From Physella acuta (taxonomy: Eukaryota; Mollusca; Gastropoda; Physidae), in NCBI RefSeq assembly GCF_028476545.1, contig NW_026732288.1, positions 331,635-395,634 on the forward strand: a stretch of 64,000 bases of DNA. Reading direction: 5' to 3'. Below, one piece after another: positions 12,847-23,574 of this stretch. The position numbers and the translations under genes were made by a program. Under the pieces are notes generated by a model. That model had not been told where the DNA came from. It worked only from the letters and a program-made list of their open reading frames with translations, and did no database searches. Numbering within the stretch: the stretch's first letter is position 1; each line of letters begins with the position of its first letter.

Positions 12847-15450
12847 ACCCAATATCACACTGCATCAATCTTAATAATATAGTGAAATATACTTTAAATT
12901 AGATTTCGTAACTTCTGATTACTAGTAAATAAACATATTGCTTTTGTTGTCCAACTCTACATTTATTTTGTTATACAATATACACTTTTTATTATAGAAA
13001 AAAATGGAATATGTTTTAAATTAAATTAGAGAGCAGGATGTTGGCTGGGAAAATTATAATTGGCTTTTTTAAACTTCTACAGATTGCTGGATGGGAGGGT
13101 GGGTGGTAAACACTCTAGCGTAGTTGTTTATGAAACAGTATGTCATATGTCACTTAACACATATACATTTACCTATATCTTTGTTCAAGAGAATATATTA
13201 TTTTTCCAACTATAAAACAAATCTGCCAATATTGCGTCTAGACTTACTACATTTGCAAATTAGAATGACCTATGCTTCATTCTCATAGTCACCATCTTCA
13301 TTGTTTTCTTTTCCAAGCCAGGTTTTTGTTTGTTTGCCTCCTTTTCTTTAGTCTTATGTTCTCAAAATTTGAGGCGATGAAATGTGTTGTGCTAGTCACA
13401 AGCTTCCTCAGCTCAGACAATCTTGAAATGTGTTCCATCCCATAAGTTGATAATATTTGCTGTATTCCTTCCCATTTGTACACTTGTTTCAATTGCAAAG
13501 ACTAGTAGATTTAATTTTAAGTTTTGTAGTAAAAAACTTACAGGGATGCTATAGAATATCAATATATTAAAAGAGTTGTTATGGTAACATAACTATCAAA
13601 TCTATTTCTGCCCACTGCTCACAATGTCCTAAAGTGAATGTGGTTTGCAATAATGTCATGAACATTCACAATATCCCAACAGGAAGTGGGTTAAAAAATA
13701 TTTAAAAATTGTTTTAAATAAAAAAATCATTGTTGAAAAACTGATGAGTCATTTGAATTTTGTAATGTTCACTTTTTATTCTATTAAGTGATGGTTTGAT
13801 AATAATTTATTACTCTTATTGAAAAATTTATCCCATTGGTAAGTGATTAAATAAATCTTATTAGGATTGGAAATAAATTACTGTGTTTCAATCATATAAT
13901 AATTGTTTATAAAGCATACATTAAAATATGAGATAAAAAGATCTAATATAATAAGTAACATAAGAATGTAAAATATTTGTGTTTGTTTTAGCTTGACAAG
14001 TAAGTTAAAGCACAAAGTAAAGGCTGGTAAGTGATGCCATCTTAGTTTTGTTTTCATTACTTTTTTAAAGAAAATATTGTCCTTTTTTACTTTCTCGTAT
14101 ATACGTAGTATAGAGAAAGTATTGTAATCGTGCAAAAAAAAAATCGAGATTTTTACAAATCTCGACGTTTTACACCTCACTGATACGGAAAAACATAATT
14201 TTGCAATCTTGTCCGTATGTCTGTGTGTGTGTGTGTCTGTGTGTGTGTTTGTCCGTGTGTAAACACGATAACTTGAGTACCGTTACAGCTAGGTTGATGA
14301 AATTTCATATATAAGTATTTTATCAAAATCGTAGATCCGTATCAACTTTTGAGCGATTTCCGATAACCGGAAGTGGTACTTTTCCTACTTTGAATTTTTC
14401 AAAAGCCTATAACTTGAGTACTATTTCAGATAGATAAATGAAGTTTCACATGTAAGTAAAAGATCTAATTCTCTACCTTCTGTTAAATTTTGAGTAATTT
14501 CCGTTGACTGGAAGTAGTAATTTACGCTACTTCCGATTTCTCAAAAAACTAATGTAAATTTTTAAAGTACTAATAATATTGCGCACTATTATACGCGTTT
14601 TTATTCGGCGTTTACTTGGTGCGCAATGTTTTTTTTATGAGATTCTATTCTATTTTTAAAAGTTTAAGTATTTAAAATGGATTAAAAATCATAACTATAT
14701 CCCCAGTTACCATCCCCTGTTGTTTTATATAAGAATATTCGAGAAAGTTTAGGGGAGATCACTACCGGTTTATTCTATATAATGGTTTAATGAAACAGAA
14801 GAGTCAGTATTATAACCACTCAAGTCAAATTCCTGTATCAAGTCAGTCGGGTGACAACAGCTCTAATTGGGGAAAATGACTGATTTGTAGACAACCATTA
14901 ATGTATTGATTATAAGTGTTGCTACTATAAAAACATACTTTACTACTTGAACTTATAGTAATAGAATAGTAGTTTACATTTAAAAGTATTTTTAAAACTT
15001 CGATATTTTAATGTCCTTTTATAATAGCTTTTGAACTTGTAATCTTTTCTTTTCTCCTCATTGCAACATTGCTCTTTATAGTGACCAACAATTTTATGCA
15101 ATGATTTTAAAGGGGTAGAGTCTTTACCTGACCAATGGACTCCAATGTCAACCGAGGAATCTGTGAAAACTGTACCTCTAAATCATGGATGTTGTGAGTA
15201 CAATGAAATTAAGCAGCTGTTTATACTAGGAGGAGCAAATCTTCCAATCAAGAAGGTAAATATGGGATAATTCAAAACACTTTATTCTTTATTAAAAATA
15301 AAACTAATTTTGTAATTGATCTTGATGCTAAGTAACTTAATGTTGCATAATGATTGCATTTAATGTTGCTTAACTACATATGGATATTTATATAAATGCA
15401 TACATACATATATACATATCTACATATATTATGATATCTATCTATCTATA

Positions 15451-15507
<57 letters not shown>

Positions 15508-16256
15508 TCACCAGATTGAACGCATCCAAAACAAGTTCCTCTACCAGCAATATTCTGTCAAGAAAAGAGAGCTGGATCTCGTAAATCCAAAAGGTCACAA
15601 AAATGAGCTGCGATTATTTCATGGCACCAGTGCCCAAAGTATTCCAATGATAATTCATAATGGATTTAATAGAAGCTACTGTGGCATGAATGGTACGTTC
15701 ATTATTCAGAATTGAAAAAGCATGAAGCACATAATTATCCTACTATAATTTTTATCATTTTTGTGGTTGTTTTAAAACCTTAATCTAATTCTTTAAGTGT
15801 AGATTTTTAATTGGCTCAACTGTGAATGTACCCTACTACAACAAGATTCTATTCTGTGTTAGCTAGAAATACTGACAAGTTTCAGGAGAATCTCAATCAA
15901 AATTTTTCTGTCCCTCTGATCATTGAAACACTGTTATTTTGATTTCTAAGAATACATACCAAATCTAACAAACATATACTGCATTTTAAATTCCAGGCAC
16001 AGTTTATGGAAAAGGTGTCTACTTTGCAGTAAACTCCTCATATTCTGTCAGCTATGCTAAACCAGATGCTCAAGGAAATCGTCACATGTTTGTTGCTCTT
16101 GTTCTCGTGGGCGAGTCAACCCCCAGCAATGCTTCAATGAATTACTTACCAATTAAACCTGGCACTACCAGGCCTTATGATTCTGGTTGTGCTAATGGAA
16201 TGTATGTCATTTTTCATGACACACAGTGTTACCCTCAATATTTGATCACTTTTTAA
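5416..16256 (+). CDS. PARP14-like: PARP14-like protein: KH-like, three macro domains, remnant WWE, PARP catalytic domain
   Basis: Exons: about 5443-5750, 5862-6196, 6288-6515, 6787-6969, 7784-7975, 8065-8292, 8684-8866, 9174-9299, 9448-9513, 9825-10004, 10606-10782, 10975-11141, 12172-12389, 13992-14026, 15113-15255, 15515-15692, 15997-16256. All junctions are GT-AG and phases match; from ATG 5443 the sum is 3207 nt (1068 aa plus TAA). Order: KH-like segment (1-150), macro 1 (about 165-350), macro 2 (365-551), macro 3 (560-735, with the glycine motif ALGTGG), KH-like (736-863), 12-residue WWE remnant, PARP domain (876-1068; [20 protein letters not shown]). The family modifies proteins with single ADP-ribose units and acts in innate immunity. 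The true 5' end is uncertain: no good acceptor lies just upstream, and ATG 5443 has a weak context. Confidence 0.85.
6041..7150 (+). repeat. Upstream copy of duplicated macro-domain exon cassette
   Basis: Covers macro 1 exons (part of 5862-6196, 6288-6515, 6787-6969) and their introns. The partner copy is at about 7819-9000. The middle exon, 228 bp, looks identical between copies, and its flanking intron sequence is nearly so. Confidence 0.9.
7685..7750. repeat. (TA)n microsatellite at cassette boundary
   Basis: A 65-bp TA run lies 34 bp upstream of the acceptor of exon 7784-7975, at the junction between the two duplicated cassettes. Confidence 0.93.
7819..9000 (+). repeat. Downstream copy of duplicated macro-domain exon cassette
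   Basis: Starts at GAACCTTCTGTCATAGCC, as at 6041, about 1.78 kb downstream. The new 5' exon edge at 7784 uses an acceptor in unrelated sequence (GATGGCAG), giving a phase 1 start that joins in frame to exon 6787-6969. The intron before the third exon is longer here (391 against 271 bp) because of extra AT-rich sequence. Homology fades near 9000. Confidence 0.9.
10083..10440 (+). mobile_element. Dimeric tRNA-derived SINE with perfect target-site duplication
   Basis: Bounded by direct repeats TTATTTTAAA at 10073-10082 and 10441-10450. It starts GGGGTCGGCGTGGTCGAG with an A-box-like GAGTGGGTAAAGC; the first B box is missing through an internal deletion. A second tRNA-like unit follows (GGTGTGGTTGAGTCGG and B-box-like GAGTTCAAACCC). 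It ends in a (GAA)n tail. It lies in the intron between macro 3 exons 9825-10004 and 10606-10782. Confidence 0.9.
11626..12035 (-). mobile_element. Full-length dimeric tRNA-derived SINE, minus strand
   Basis: On the minus strand: GGGGTCGGCTTGATCGAG head, B box GAGTTCGAACCC, body with GCTGGGGACAGCCACTC, GCTGCCTTGTAG and TGGCGCATAACCAG, then a second tRNA-like unit (GGTGTGGTCGAGTCGG, GAGTTCAAACCC) and a (GAA)n tail at the 11626 end. Imperfect AT-rich flanking repeats are present. Inserted opposite in orientation to the copy at 10083-10440, in the intron before exon 12172-12389. Confidence 0.88.
12809..12844. repeat. (TA)n microsatellite
   Basis: Short TA run in the long intron between exons 12172-12389 and 13992-14026. 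The rest of that intron, apart from a G run near 12551, holds nothing recognisable. Confidence 0.9.
14083..14773. mobile_element. MITE-like element, family M, young copy
   Basis: About 690 bp beginning TTTTTTACTTTCTCGTATA and ending near CGAGAAAGTTTAGGGG and CCGGTTTATT. The inverted words ACTTTCTCG and CGAGAAAGT suggest terminal or subterminal inverted repeats. Internal ATAACTTGAGTACYRTTWC and CGGAAGT motifs recur two or three times. A close copy is at 40611-41310 and older copies at 38515-39078 and 39345-40610. It sits about 56 bp after the remnant WWE exon. Confidence 0.8.
15447..15504. repeat. (TA)n microsatellite abutting a catalytic-exon acceptor
   Basis: TA run ends 10 bp before the CAG acceptor of exon 15515-15692, so the pyrimidine tract of this exon is very short (CATTCACCAG). 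Confidence 0.93.
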
Positions 16257-16964
16257 TATCTTCCACTAAGTTAATTTTTGCACAACTTTCATTCAGGGTG
16301 TAGGTATTTGAATGTAGGTACAGAAAGAAATATAGGGCAAAAAAGGTACCTTTTTGGTTGATTTAAGCTTGTTAGTGAATAATCGGCCCAAGGATAATTA
16401 ACAACAATTTGCAAGTTTTATTGCTACAAATTTAGTTGTCTTGTTAAACATGCATGTGATTTTTATGGTAAAAATTACTCAAAAGAGAACCATAAACATT
16501 TGTGTGTGGTAAAATGTTAAAATTGAAGTAATTTAATTTAGTATAGGCTGCAAAATTTAGAAATTTTAAATTATTTAATTATTTCCAGAAAATATTTTTA
16601 AAAGGGTTTTTATGTTGAATATACTGAAATGTTTATATTGTTTCCACACTATGTTTATATCATGTTTCTCTTTCAGGTTATATCAAAATTAATATTTAGT
16701 GTCTTATCCATATCAGTTCTAATGGAAGCAGACTCTCAATTTGGTCAAAGTAAATTCTTTAATCCCTTCTCAATTAAAAAGCATCAATGAACTAAATATT
16801 TCACCTAAGTAACATTTGACAGTAAAACTTGAATGAAACTAACCCAAACACTTCAAATATTGAAATAATTTAATTCAACTAAGTTTTGGAACTAACTGTC
16901 TCCAGTATAGCATTGTAACCGTCATACAAAATGTAATTTCAATGTAAAGAAATTAGAATAGAAT
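16257..16964. other. 3' flank of second PARP14-like gene
   Basis: AT-rich, no ORF of note and no repeats I can name; likely 3' UTR and intergenic DNA. Confidence 0.4.
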
Positions 16965-17342
16965 ATGTCAAGTGCAATACTTATGTCATGTGCTGGTATT
17001 AGCCTACAAATGACATGTCATATGCTGGTAATAGCCTACAAATAACATGTCATGTGCTGGTATTAGCCTACAAATGACATGTCATGTTCTTAATATACCA
17101 ACAAATGACATGTCATGTGCTGGTATTAGCCTACAAATGACATGTCATGTGCTGGTATTAGCCTACAAATGACATGTCATGTGCTGGTATTAGCCTACTA
17201 ATGACATGTCATATTCTGGGTGTACTTACAAATGACATGTCATGTGCTGGTATTAGTCTCCAAATGACATGTCATGTGCTGGTAATAGCCTACAAATGAC
17301 ATGTCATGTGCTGGTAATAGCCTACAAATGACATGTCATGCA
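16965..17342. repeat. Minisatellite, about 32-bp unit with palindromic core
   Basis: About 11 copies with consensus core ATGACATGTCATGTGCTGG followed by TATTAGCCTACAA. The core ATGACATGTCAT is a perfect 12-base palindrome. It lies between the convergent 3' ends of the PARP14-like and GPCR genes. Confidence 0.9.
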
Positions 17343-18329
17343 TTGTCTTAGAGGACCACAAGTTACCATAGCAAATACAAAGTGTATATACACTGTGGTC
17401 ATTGGACCACAACACAAGTGAAACCTTTGGAAAGGTAAAGTAAGAATTTTAAAGGTATTGTTAACTAAGATTTTAAAAAGGTAAAAGTAAGATTTCTAAT
17501 GTAAAGTAAGTAAAAATTGTAAAGGTACTGTATGTATTTACCATACAGTTGAAATAGTTGAATATTTAAATAAAGTTATTTTTAAAACAATCAAAGAAAG
17601 AAAAAACACAATAACAAAAAAAATGAAAAAAAAGTTGTTACATAGTTATGGGGAAATAATTCACGCTGTGATAAATTTTATATTTTCTGTATATTTTATA
17701 TTATTTTATTATTATAATATTATTTTATATTTTTCTTTATATTTTCAAGAGTGGTTGGAAAATATTTCAGTCTGCTCTGTGCTCATTCTTTATGTTTTTA
17801 AATTGTTGGATGATAAACATAAAAAAATGTTACATGTACAATAAAATGGTATTGGTTGTCAACGTTAATAATATTAAATAAGTGCTTTCTAAATTAATTC
17901 TGCCATCTTGTTTTCTTTTCTTAATATCACTATGAAATGTTGATTTTATATTGTTAAAAAACATGTTTAGATTCGAAGCAAGTGTACTTCTATTTCTTGA
18001 TGTTGCGTACATTAATAAATTATTGCGTAAACTGGTATGACAACCCCATTCATTTAGTTTAACTTGTATAGTTAACACAAAAAAAAAAAAACCATAACGG
18101 ACTCGACTCATCAGCAACCTAGACCAACCAGAAGGAAAAAAGGTTGGTGCAACAAGAACACCAATGACATCTGGTCTAAAACTGTTGGTCGTACCGGGTT
18201 TGGCCGTCCAAATATTAGGCCTATCTTGAAATTTAGAAGATCTCAAGACCGACAACTTTGGACTGAAAAGAAAATATCAGTCGATGACTCTTCACATCTG
18301 AAGATTGTGTTACATCCGGTCATGTGATC
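17343..18329. other. Intergenic / 3' UTR between convergent genes
   Basis: Contains short GGTAAAGTAAG-type repeats near 17430-17520 and AT-rich DNA. Minus-strand sequence 17830-18255 is open for 141 codons but shows no family features and lies just past the GPCR stop, so it is taken as 3' UTR. Confidence 0.4.
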
Positions 18330-21300
18330 TCATGGCACGCGAGTATGAAACTGGAGTGTAAACGAGTCTGGTTTTCCATTCATCCCTTCATCCAACGCTA
18401 AAGACTGGCCGTTGCTAACTTTGGTTAGTGTAATTGCCGGGACACTCGTAGCTTGCTTTGAACAACATACGACTCTCTTGCATCTAGCCTCGGCAATCTT
18501 GCAGCAGGGGCAACACAAGACTTTCATGAACTCAGTCCTGAAGTTATCATTCAGCCAACCGTACAAGACTGGGTTCAGACACCCCGAACACAGCACCAGC
18601 ATGTGGCAGATCGCATACGCCAACTTCATGTCGACTCGACCAGTGAAGAACTCGCCCCTAAAGTCGGTCATCAAGTTAAAGATGTTGAGCGGCAGCCAGC
18701 TCAGCGCAAACACCAGAGCTATCCCAGCCAGCAGAAGATTGGTTTTACGCTTACGTCTGCTTCTTCTTTCGTTTTTCTTTTTCTGGAAAGATGTGGTCGC
18801 CGAGGTGGTGAGGTTCTGTGTGACCATGCGGTAGCGCAGCTTGTTGCAGATGCGCAGGTGGGCCACACTGAGGATGAAGAAGGGGAGCACGTACTGCACG
18901 ACCATCTGAGCCACACTGTAGGCGCGTTTCTCGATCTCCAAGGTCACGTCCTCCAGACACACGTACACGTAGACGTTTGGCACTTCCGCCAGAGCCTGAC
19001 GACGGTGGACGACGGAGAAGAGAAGGGCGGGGCTAGCTATGAGGAAGGAGATGAGCCAGATGGAGATGAGGGCGATGGCAGCGCCGATTTTTTTCATGCT
19101 GTCTTTGGTCGGGTAGACAATAACCTGCAACAGAGGGGAAAGTTTTAAGCTGGTAAACATTTTTTGTTTCACAGAGGGGAAAGTTTTAAGTTGATAAACG
19201 ACATTTTTGTATTTTGAATGATTTCACCGCCGTCGTATTATTGCATATTTATTGGTTTCTCAAAGATCCTATACTGTGAGTCAATATTTTCCCACATAGA
19301 AAGATGTGAAAAATAAATTTCTGGTTTTAATGAAGCAGTTTTTTAGTTTCTCTGGCCTCGGCATATAAAACTATTGTGCTGTCAGCACTATGTTTTCTTT
19401 ACTCAACTAGCACAAGGTACCCATTAGAGTTGATTAGACCCAGATGCCGTTCATAAATGCCATCACACACTGGGGGGGGGGGGGGGTAAGGGAGGGTCAA
19501 TTGTGATAATGTATGGCGAGTGAGATGGTAAGAAACGGTGACGTCACACTTTGGCATTTTAAAAAAGTAATTTATTTAACTTAATTCAGCAGCTATTTTG
19601 CATTTGAAAATATTTTTTTGTAAATTTAATTAAAACTAATTTACTCGTCCTAACTTGACCTAGGGCAATCTATTTTGTAAAAAGAAAAAATGCAATTTGG
19701 AGAGCGACAATAAGCTAAAGTCTGACGTAATTTTAGGAGGGCATGGACCCCACATTTTGTGGCGAGGAGGGGGGTAAAAAAAAAGAATCGTGGCGTCATT
19801 ATTATTTATTTTGGACGGCTCAGTTCAGTGAGTCACAATCACACTCACTCAACTAAACTTGCGTGTTAGAATTCACGTTCCCTACTACTCGACCACCCCA
19901 TTCCCACAAAGATATGAAACAATATCTCTATTGTATTAAGGTGAATATGTTTCTATGTTAAAAATTTGTCAATATCTGCCCACATTGTAAAAATGTGAAA
20001 CTATATATTATGTTGTATTAAATATGTACTTTGAAAGTACGGTTATAAATATCTGCCCACACGGTAAGGATGTGAAACTTTACCTCTGTCATTAATTATG
20101 TTCTTATAATGTCAGGTTTTCAGTATCTGCCCACATTGTAAAAATGTGAAACTATCTACATCTGTTGTATTAAATATGTTCTTATATTGTGAGGGCATCA
20201 ATGTCTGCCCACACTGTAAGGATGTGCAACTATGCCCCTGTCATTTATTATGTTCTTATATTGTAAAGTCATCAATATCTGCCCACACTGTAAGGATGTG
20301 AAACTGTCCTACCCACCTGGAACCGATCCAGAGCTATGGCCGTGATGCTGATGGTGGAGACGAAGAGGTTGGTACCCTGGGCCATGGTAACGAACTTACA
20401 CATGAACTCCCCGAGCCCCCACTGTTTGTACAGCAGCAGGTACATGTTGAGGGGCTGGGTGAACAGACACAGGGTGAAGTCTGAGATGGCCAGGTTTATG
20501 ATGAAAATATTTCGTGGTGTCCTCATGCTGGGGTTTCTCATCACCTGATAGGTTCATCGATAGGTTGATCAGCAGGTCAATCATTGAAATCAATAGTTGA
20601 ATAGTGAAACTAACAGTTAAATAGTTCAATCATTGCAATCAATAGTTAATAGTGAAACGTACAGTTAAATAGTTCAATTATTGAAATTACTAGTTGAATA
20701 GTTCAATCATTGAAATTACTAGTTGAATAGTGAAACTTACAGTTAAATAGTTCAATCATTGAAATTACTAGTTGAATAGTGAAACTTACAGTTACATAGT
20801 TCAATCATTAAAATCAACAGTTGATTATTGCATGATTATCGCAATCAATAATTCAATAGTTTAATGATCGTGATATCTTATTAACTAGTACGATTATTGC
20901 AATTAATAGTTGAATAATTCAGTTATTGCCATGAACATTTTATTATTTAATCATTTCTATCACAGGTTGAATAGTTCAATCATTGAAATTACTTGTTGGA
21001 TAGTTCAATCTTTGCAATCATCAATAGAATAATACAATCGTTGAAATCAACAATTAAGCAGACGATTTCAATCAACATTTCGGTCGTCAGTTCGATTGTA
21101 AATTTAATTATCTCACTCAACTGTTACGATCCACTCGAAAACCTTTTCGCAATCGGAAAGGCCTGTCAGTCGTGAATCGATCTCTTTGGGCACCCGCTAT
21201 GCAAAACTTTACAAACTGTAGGGTAGTTACAGGGGGGGGGGGGGGAAGAGGAAGGGTCGTTTCACCCAAGTTGGCACAGTATTCAGTTTTTGTCATGCCG

Positions 21301-22673
21301 AACCAGGAAACAGGAAATGTTGCGATCTGACCTGCATTTTGCATATTGGCAAGTGTTGCTGATGTTCGGCCAGACAATGTCTGATCTTTTTCTTGATCTC
21401 GGACTTTGGCCAGCCAGTTTGCGAAAGGGCATGGGGGCAATCAGCCAAAGGGATTTAGGATGTAAGGCTGGGATAACGACCGGAGCCTGGCATTAGCTCA
21501 TCGAAATTAGTTTAGGACGTCCCAGTCTTGTATATTGTCACACACATCGGACATTGGCCAGTGTAATGGAGATTGCCGGTTTGGCCCGTAAAAAACTCGC
21601 GTCTGCCCGAAATATTTAGTGCCGTCGTTGGCCTCTAGGATCAAGAGAATATCATGAGAACGGTCGAGTTTTAAATTTGTTTCTTAGACGAGCATTTGGC
21701 TTTGGCTCAGAGTTGAGCGCGTACAAAATAATGAAATAAACAATCTGATTATTTGACAAAATATTTTAAAACATAAAATCTGAAACGATGTCAATCAGGA
21801 GGGGGTAACAAAGTTAAACCATTTACGAAACAATACAGGACTAGTTTTAATATTACTAGCAGGTTACCGGAAATAACAACAGGCCGTAAAACATACGATT
21901 CATCTATGTATTTCTATTAAGTTCATTGGCCATTCGATATTTCTATTTTTAATTCCAGACGATCAATTTTTAGCTTGATTTTATTATTTTCTATAACCGA
22001 TTGTATTTTTAAAAATATATTCTTTTAAAAATAATTATGGGTGTAAAATTAGACATGTACTGGTGTAGAGGAAGTACTTTAAGGACTGTGTCGCACTGTT
22101 ATAGCGAGCTGTCAGAAACAGATAAAGCCTTTAACCACGAAGTTCTATGTGTGTCAGAGATTTGAGGGGGCATTGTCAACATGTTGGTCACAACATATGA
22201 GCACAGCACACATACATGAGCACAGCACATATACATGAGCACAGCACACACAAACATTACCACCGCAAACTTACAACAAACAAGACCACAAACATGACCC
22301 CATGGCACAAACATAACTACAGTACACAAATATGAACCTAAAAAACTTACCACAAACATGACCGCAGCACACAAACATAACCCTACCACAAACACGACCC
22401 TAACAAACTTACCACAAACATGACCCCAACAAACTTACCACAAACATGACCACACCACAAAAACGACCCTAACAAACTTACCACAAACATGACCAGTCCG
22501 TTGCCAACAGCACCAAACGTGATGAGGAGGGAGAAACATGTGACCAGTGTGGTCTCGGTGGCCGAGTCGAAGTAGCGCTCTTGTATGTCCTCGTGTAGAA
22601 TCAGCCTCAGCCACTCGTTGTCTTTCGTCTGGTTCTCCGTCTGGTTCGGGAATTTCAGCTCAAGACCTGCCAT
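18330..22673 (-). CDS. NPY/NPF receptor-like: Neuropeptide Y/F-type G protein-coupled receptor
   Basis: Three minus-strand exons, all phase 0: 22673-22482 (64 aa), 20544-20317 (76 aa), 19124-18330 (264 aa plus stop), 404 residues in all. The N-terminus has two NQT glycosylation sites. TM1 carries GN (43-64), TM2 LAISD, TM3 ends in ALDRFQ (DRF instead of DRY) at the exon 2/3 junction, and DRFQVIVYP matches NPY Y2/NPF receptors. Cys in FMCKF and YVCLED can form the usual disulfide. TM6 has FALSWLPLN, TM7 NPVLYGWLNDNF. The C-tail has Cys clusters (CCPCC, VVCC) suitable for palmitoylation. Expected to sit in the plasma membrane and bind an NPF/NPY peptide, usually coupling to Gi/o. The ATG at 22673 follows acceptor-like CTCCCAG near 22742, so a 5' UTR exon exists upstream. 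Confidence 0.88.
19125..19210 (-). repeat. Two-copy 38-bp repeat at GPCR exon 3 acceptor
   Basis: ACAGAGGGGAAAGTTTTAAG occurs twice about 40 bp apart, once next to the acceptor of exon 19124-18330. Both copies carry a CAG, so two candidate acceptors exist. Confidence 0.6.
19905..20310. repeat. Intronic minisatellite, about 85-bp unit, starting at GPCR exon 2 donor
   Basis: About five copies of a unit with ATATCTGCCCACAYTGTAA, GATGTGAAACT and ATTAAATATGTTC. The last copy abuts the exon 2 donor at 20317. The remainder of this intron (19210-19900) holds a G run near 19472 and no recognised element. Confidence 0.8.
20560..21110. repeat. Degenerate minisatellite, 18-40 bp unit, in GPCR intron 1
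   Basis: Repeats of GTTGAATAGTGAAAC and AGTTCAATCATTGAAAT in variable order, fading towards 21110. It begins about 15 bp from the exon 2 acceptor. Confidence 0.75.
21111..22165. other. GPCR intron 1, unassigned
   Basis: A less AT-rich block (21120-21720) with moderate unique sequence and a G run near 21232; possibly an old transposon fragment, but no termini or ORF with family features were found. The rest is AT-rich. Confidence 0.35.
22170..22481 (-). repeat. Array of copied GPCR exon 1 ends and donor sites
   Basis: On the minus strand the exon ends in GTCATGTTTGTG then GTAAGTTTGTT. The same exon-plus-donor string recurs at least three more times downstream at about 22335-22450, and decays into CACAAACATGAC/ACAGCACA repeats towards 22170. 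Unit about 20-45 bp. See findings. Confidence 0.85.
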
Positions 22674-23003
22674 TGTCCTTGACTTTCTACTAGCACATCA
22701 TTACCCAACTGAAATGGTGTGAAGATTTTCTTGAGATCCTGGGAGAAAAGTTTAATGATGTTTTTATCGTCCCCAACAATCTCATTAGTCGCAACACAAT
22801 TTATCTGCGCGTTTTTTTTTAAAGATAACTAACAATTCCGTATGGACTTTTTTCTGCCCGTATCTATGTTAAGGTTAGTGTTAAGGTCATGGCTAAAGTC
22901 AGTGAGAAGCTTTGATTCATGACTATGGTTAGGGTTAGGGTTAGGTTTGCGGTACCAGCGAAGAAACAGCCAGTTAATGTCTCACGACATATTTGTCCTA
23001 GTA
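22674..23003. other. 5' flank of GPCR coding exon 1 with short TTAGGG run
   Basis: On the minus strand TTTTCTCCCAG (near 22743) and CCATTTCAG (near 22705) are candidate acceptors for the exon holding the start codon. Three TTAGGG units lie at 22929-22946, too short to infer a telomeric origin. Confidence 0.45.
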
Positions 23004-23140
23004 CTATGTCCAGTTAAACATGCAGGCAAACACAATCTAACAGTCCTATGTCCAGTTATACATGCAGGCAAACACAATCTAACAGTCCTATGTCCAGTTA
23101 AACCTGTAGGCAAACACAATCTAACAGTCCTATGTCCATC
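23004..23140. repeat. Minisatellite, 42-bp unit
   Basis: About three copies of TATGTCCAGTTAAACATGCA with GGCAAACACAATCTAACAGT. It ends next to a hAT-like MITE. Confidence 0.85.
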
Positions 23141-23152
23141 ACCATCCACCAG

Positions 23153-23280
23153 CAGTGTTTCTTCCAGGCATCTACACCCCCCCCCCCGAACAAAACGGAA
23201 TTTATATATTAAAAACATATACTTTTACCAGTGTCCGCCCCCCCACCCCCCCGAGAAAAAAAAGTCTGGAAGAAACACTG
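23153..23280. mobile_element. Complete hAT-like MITE (CAGTGTTTCTTCCAG family)
   Basis: 128 bp with terminal inverted repeats CAGTGTTTCTTCCAG and CTGGAAGAAACACTG. Both flanks carry the same 8-bp target-site duplication, TCCACCAG (23145-23152 and 23281-23288). The interior is C-run rich. Eight-base duplications and CA..TG ends are typical of hAT transposons. Non-coding. Confidence 0.93.
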
Positions 23281-23574
23281 TCCACCAGTAACCTTAAGTC
23301 TACCTACTGGACATGTTCTGATCGATAGCCCTACATTCTCCCCGGGCACCCAGTGGGGGACAACTTCAATCTATTAATCCGGACGTGACTGGTGAGGTAA
23401 TGAATCGGAAGCCGGAAAATTTGAGATTGAATTGACCGTCCCGGCTGTAGGTAGTTATAGGCTGACCAGCTGACCGAGTGGTAAGAATAGGGACAGTACG
23501 ACGTGACGACCTCGCTAATTTATTTCGGGTGCTTGAGTGAGTTAATTTCACTGGGTGAATGGCTCTAAGTCGTA

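Noticed and set aside
17830-18255. 141-codon minus-strand frame after the GPCR stop
   Set aside because: No recognisable family, composition like noncoding DNA, position fits the GPCR 3' UTR.
18412-19148. Plus-strand frames of 140 and 181 codons
   Set aside because: Antisense shadows of GPCR exon 3.
21117-21440. 107-codon minus-strand frame in GPCR intron 1
   Set aside because: Contains a G/C-run translation (PLPPPPPP), lacks splice context and family features.
22929-22946. Interstitial telomere repeat
   Set aside because: Only three TTAGGG units; too short to mean more than chance.
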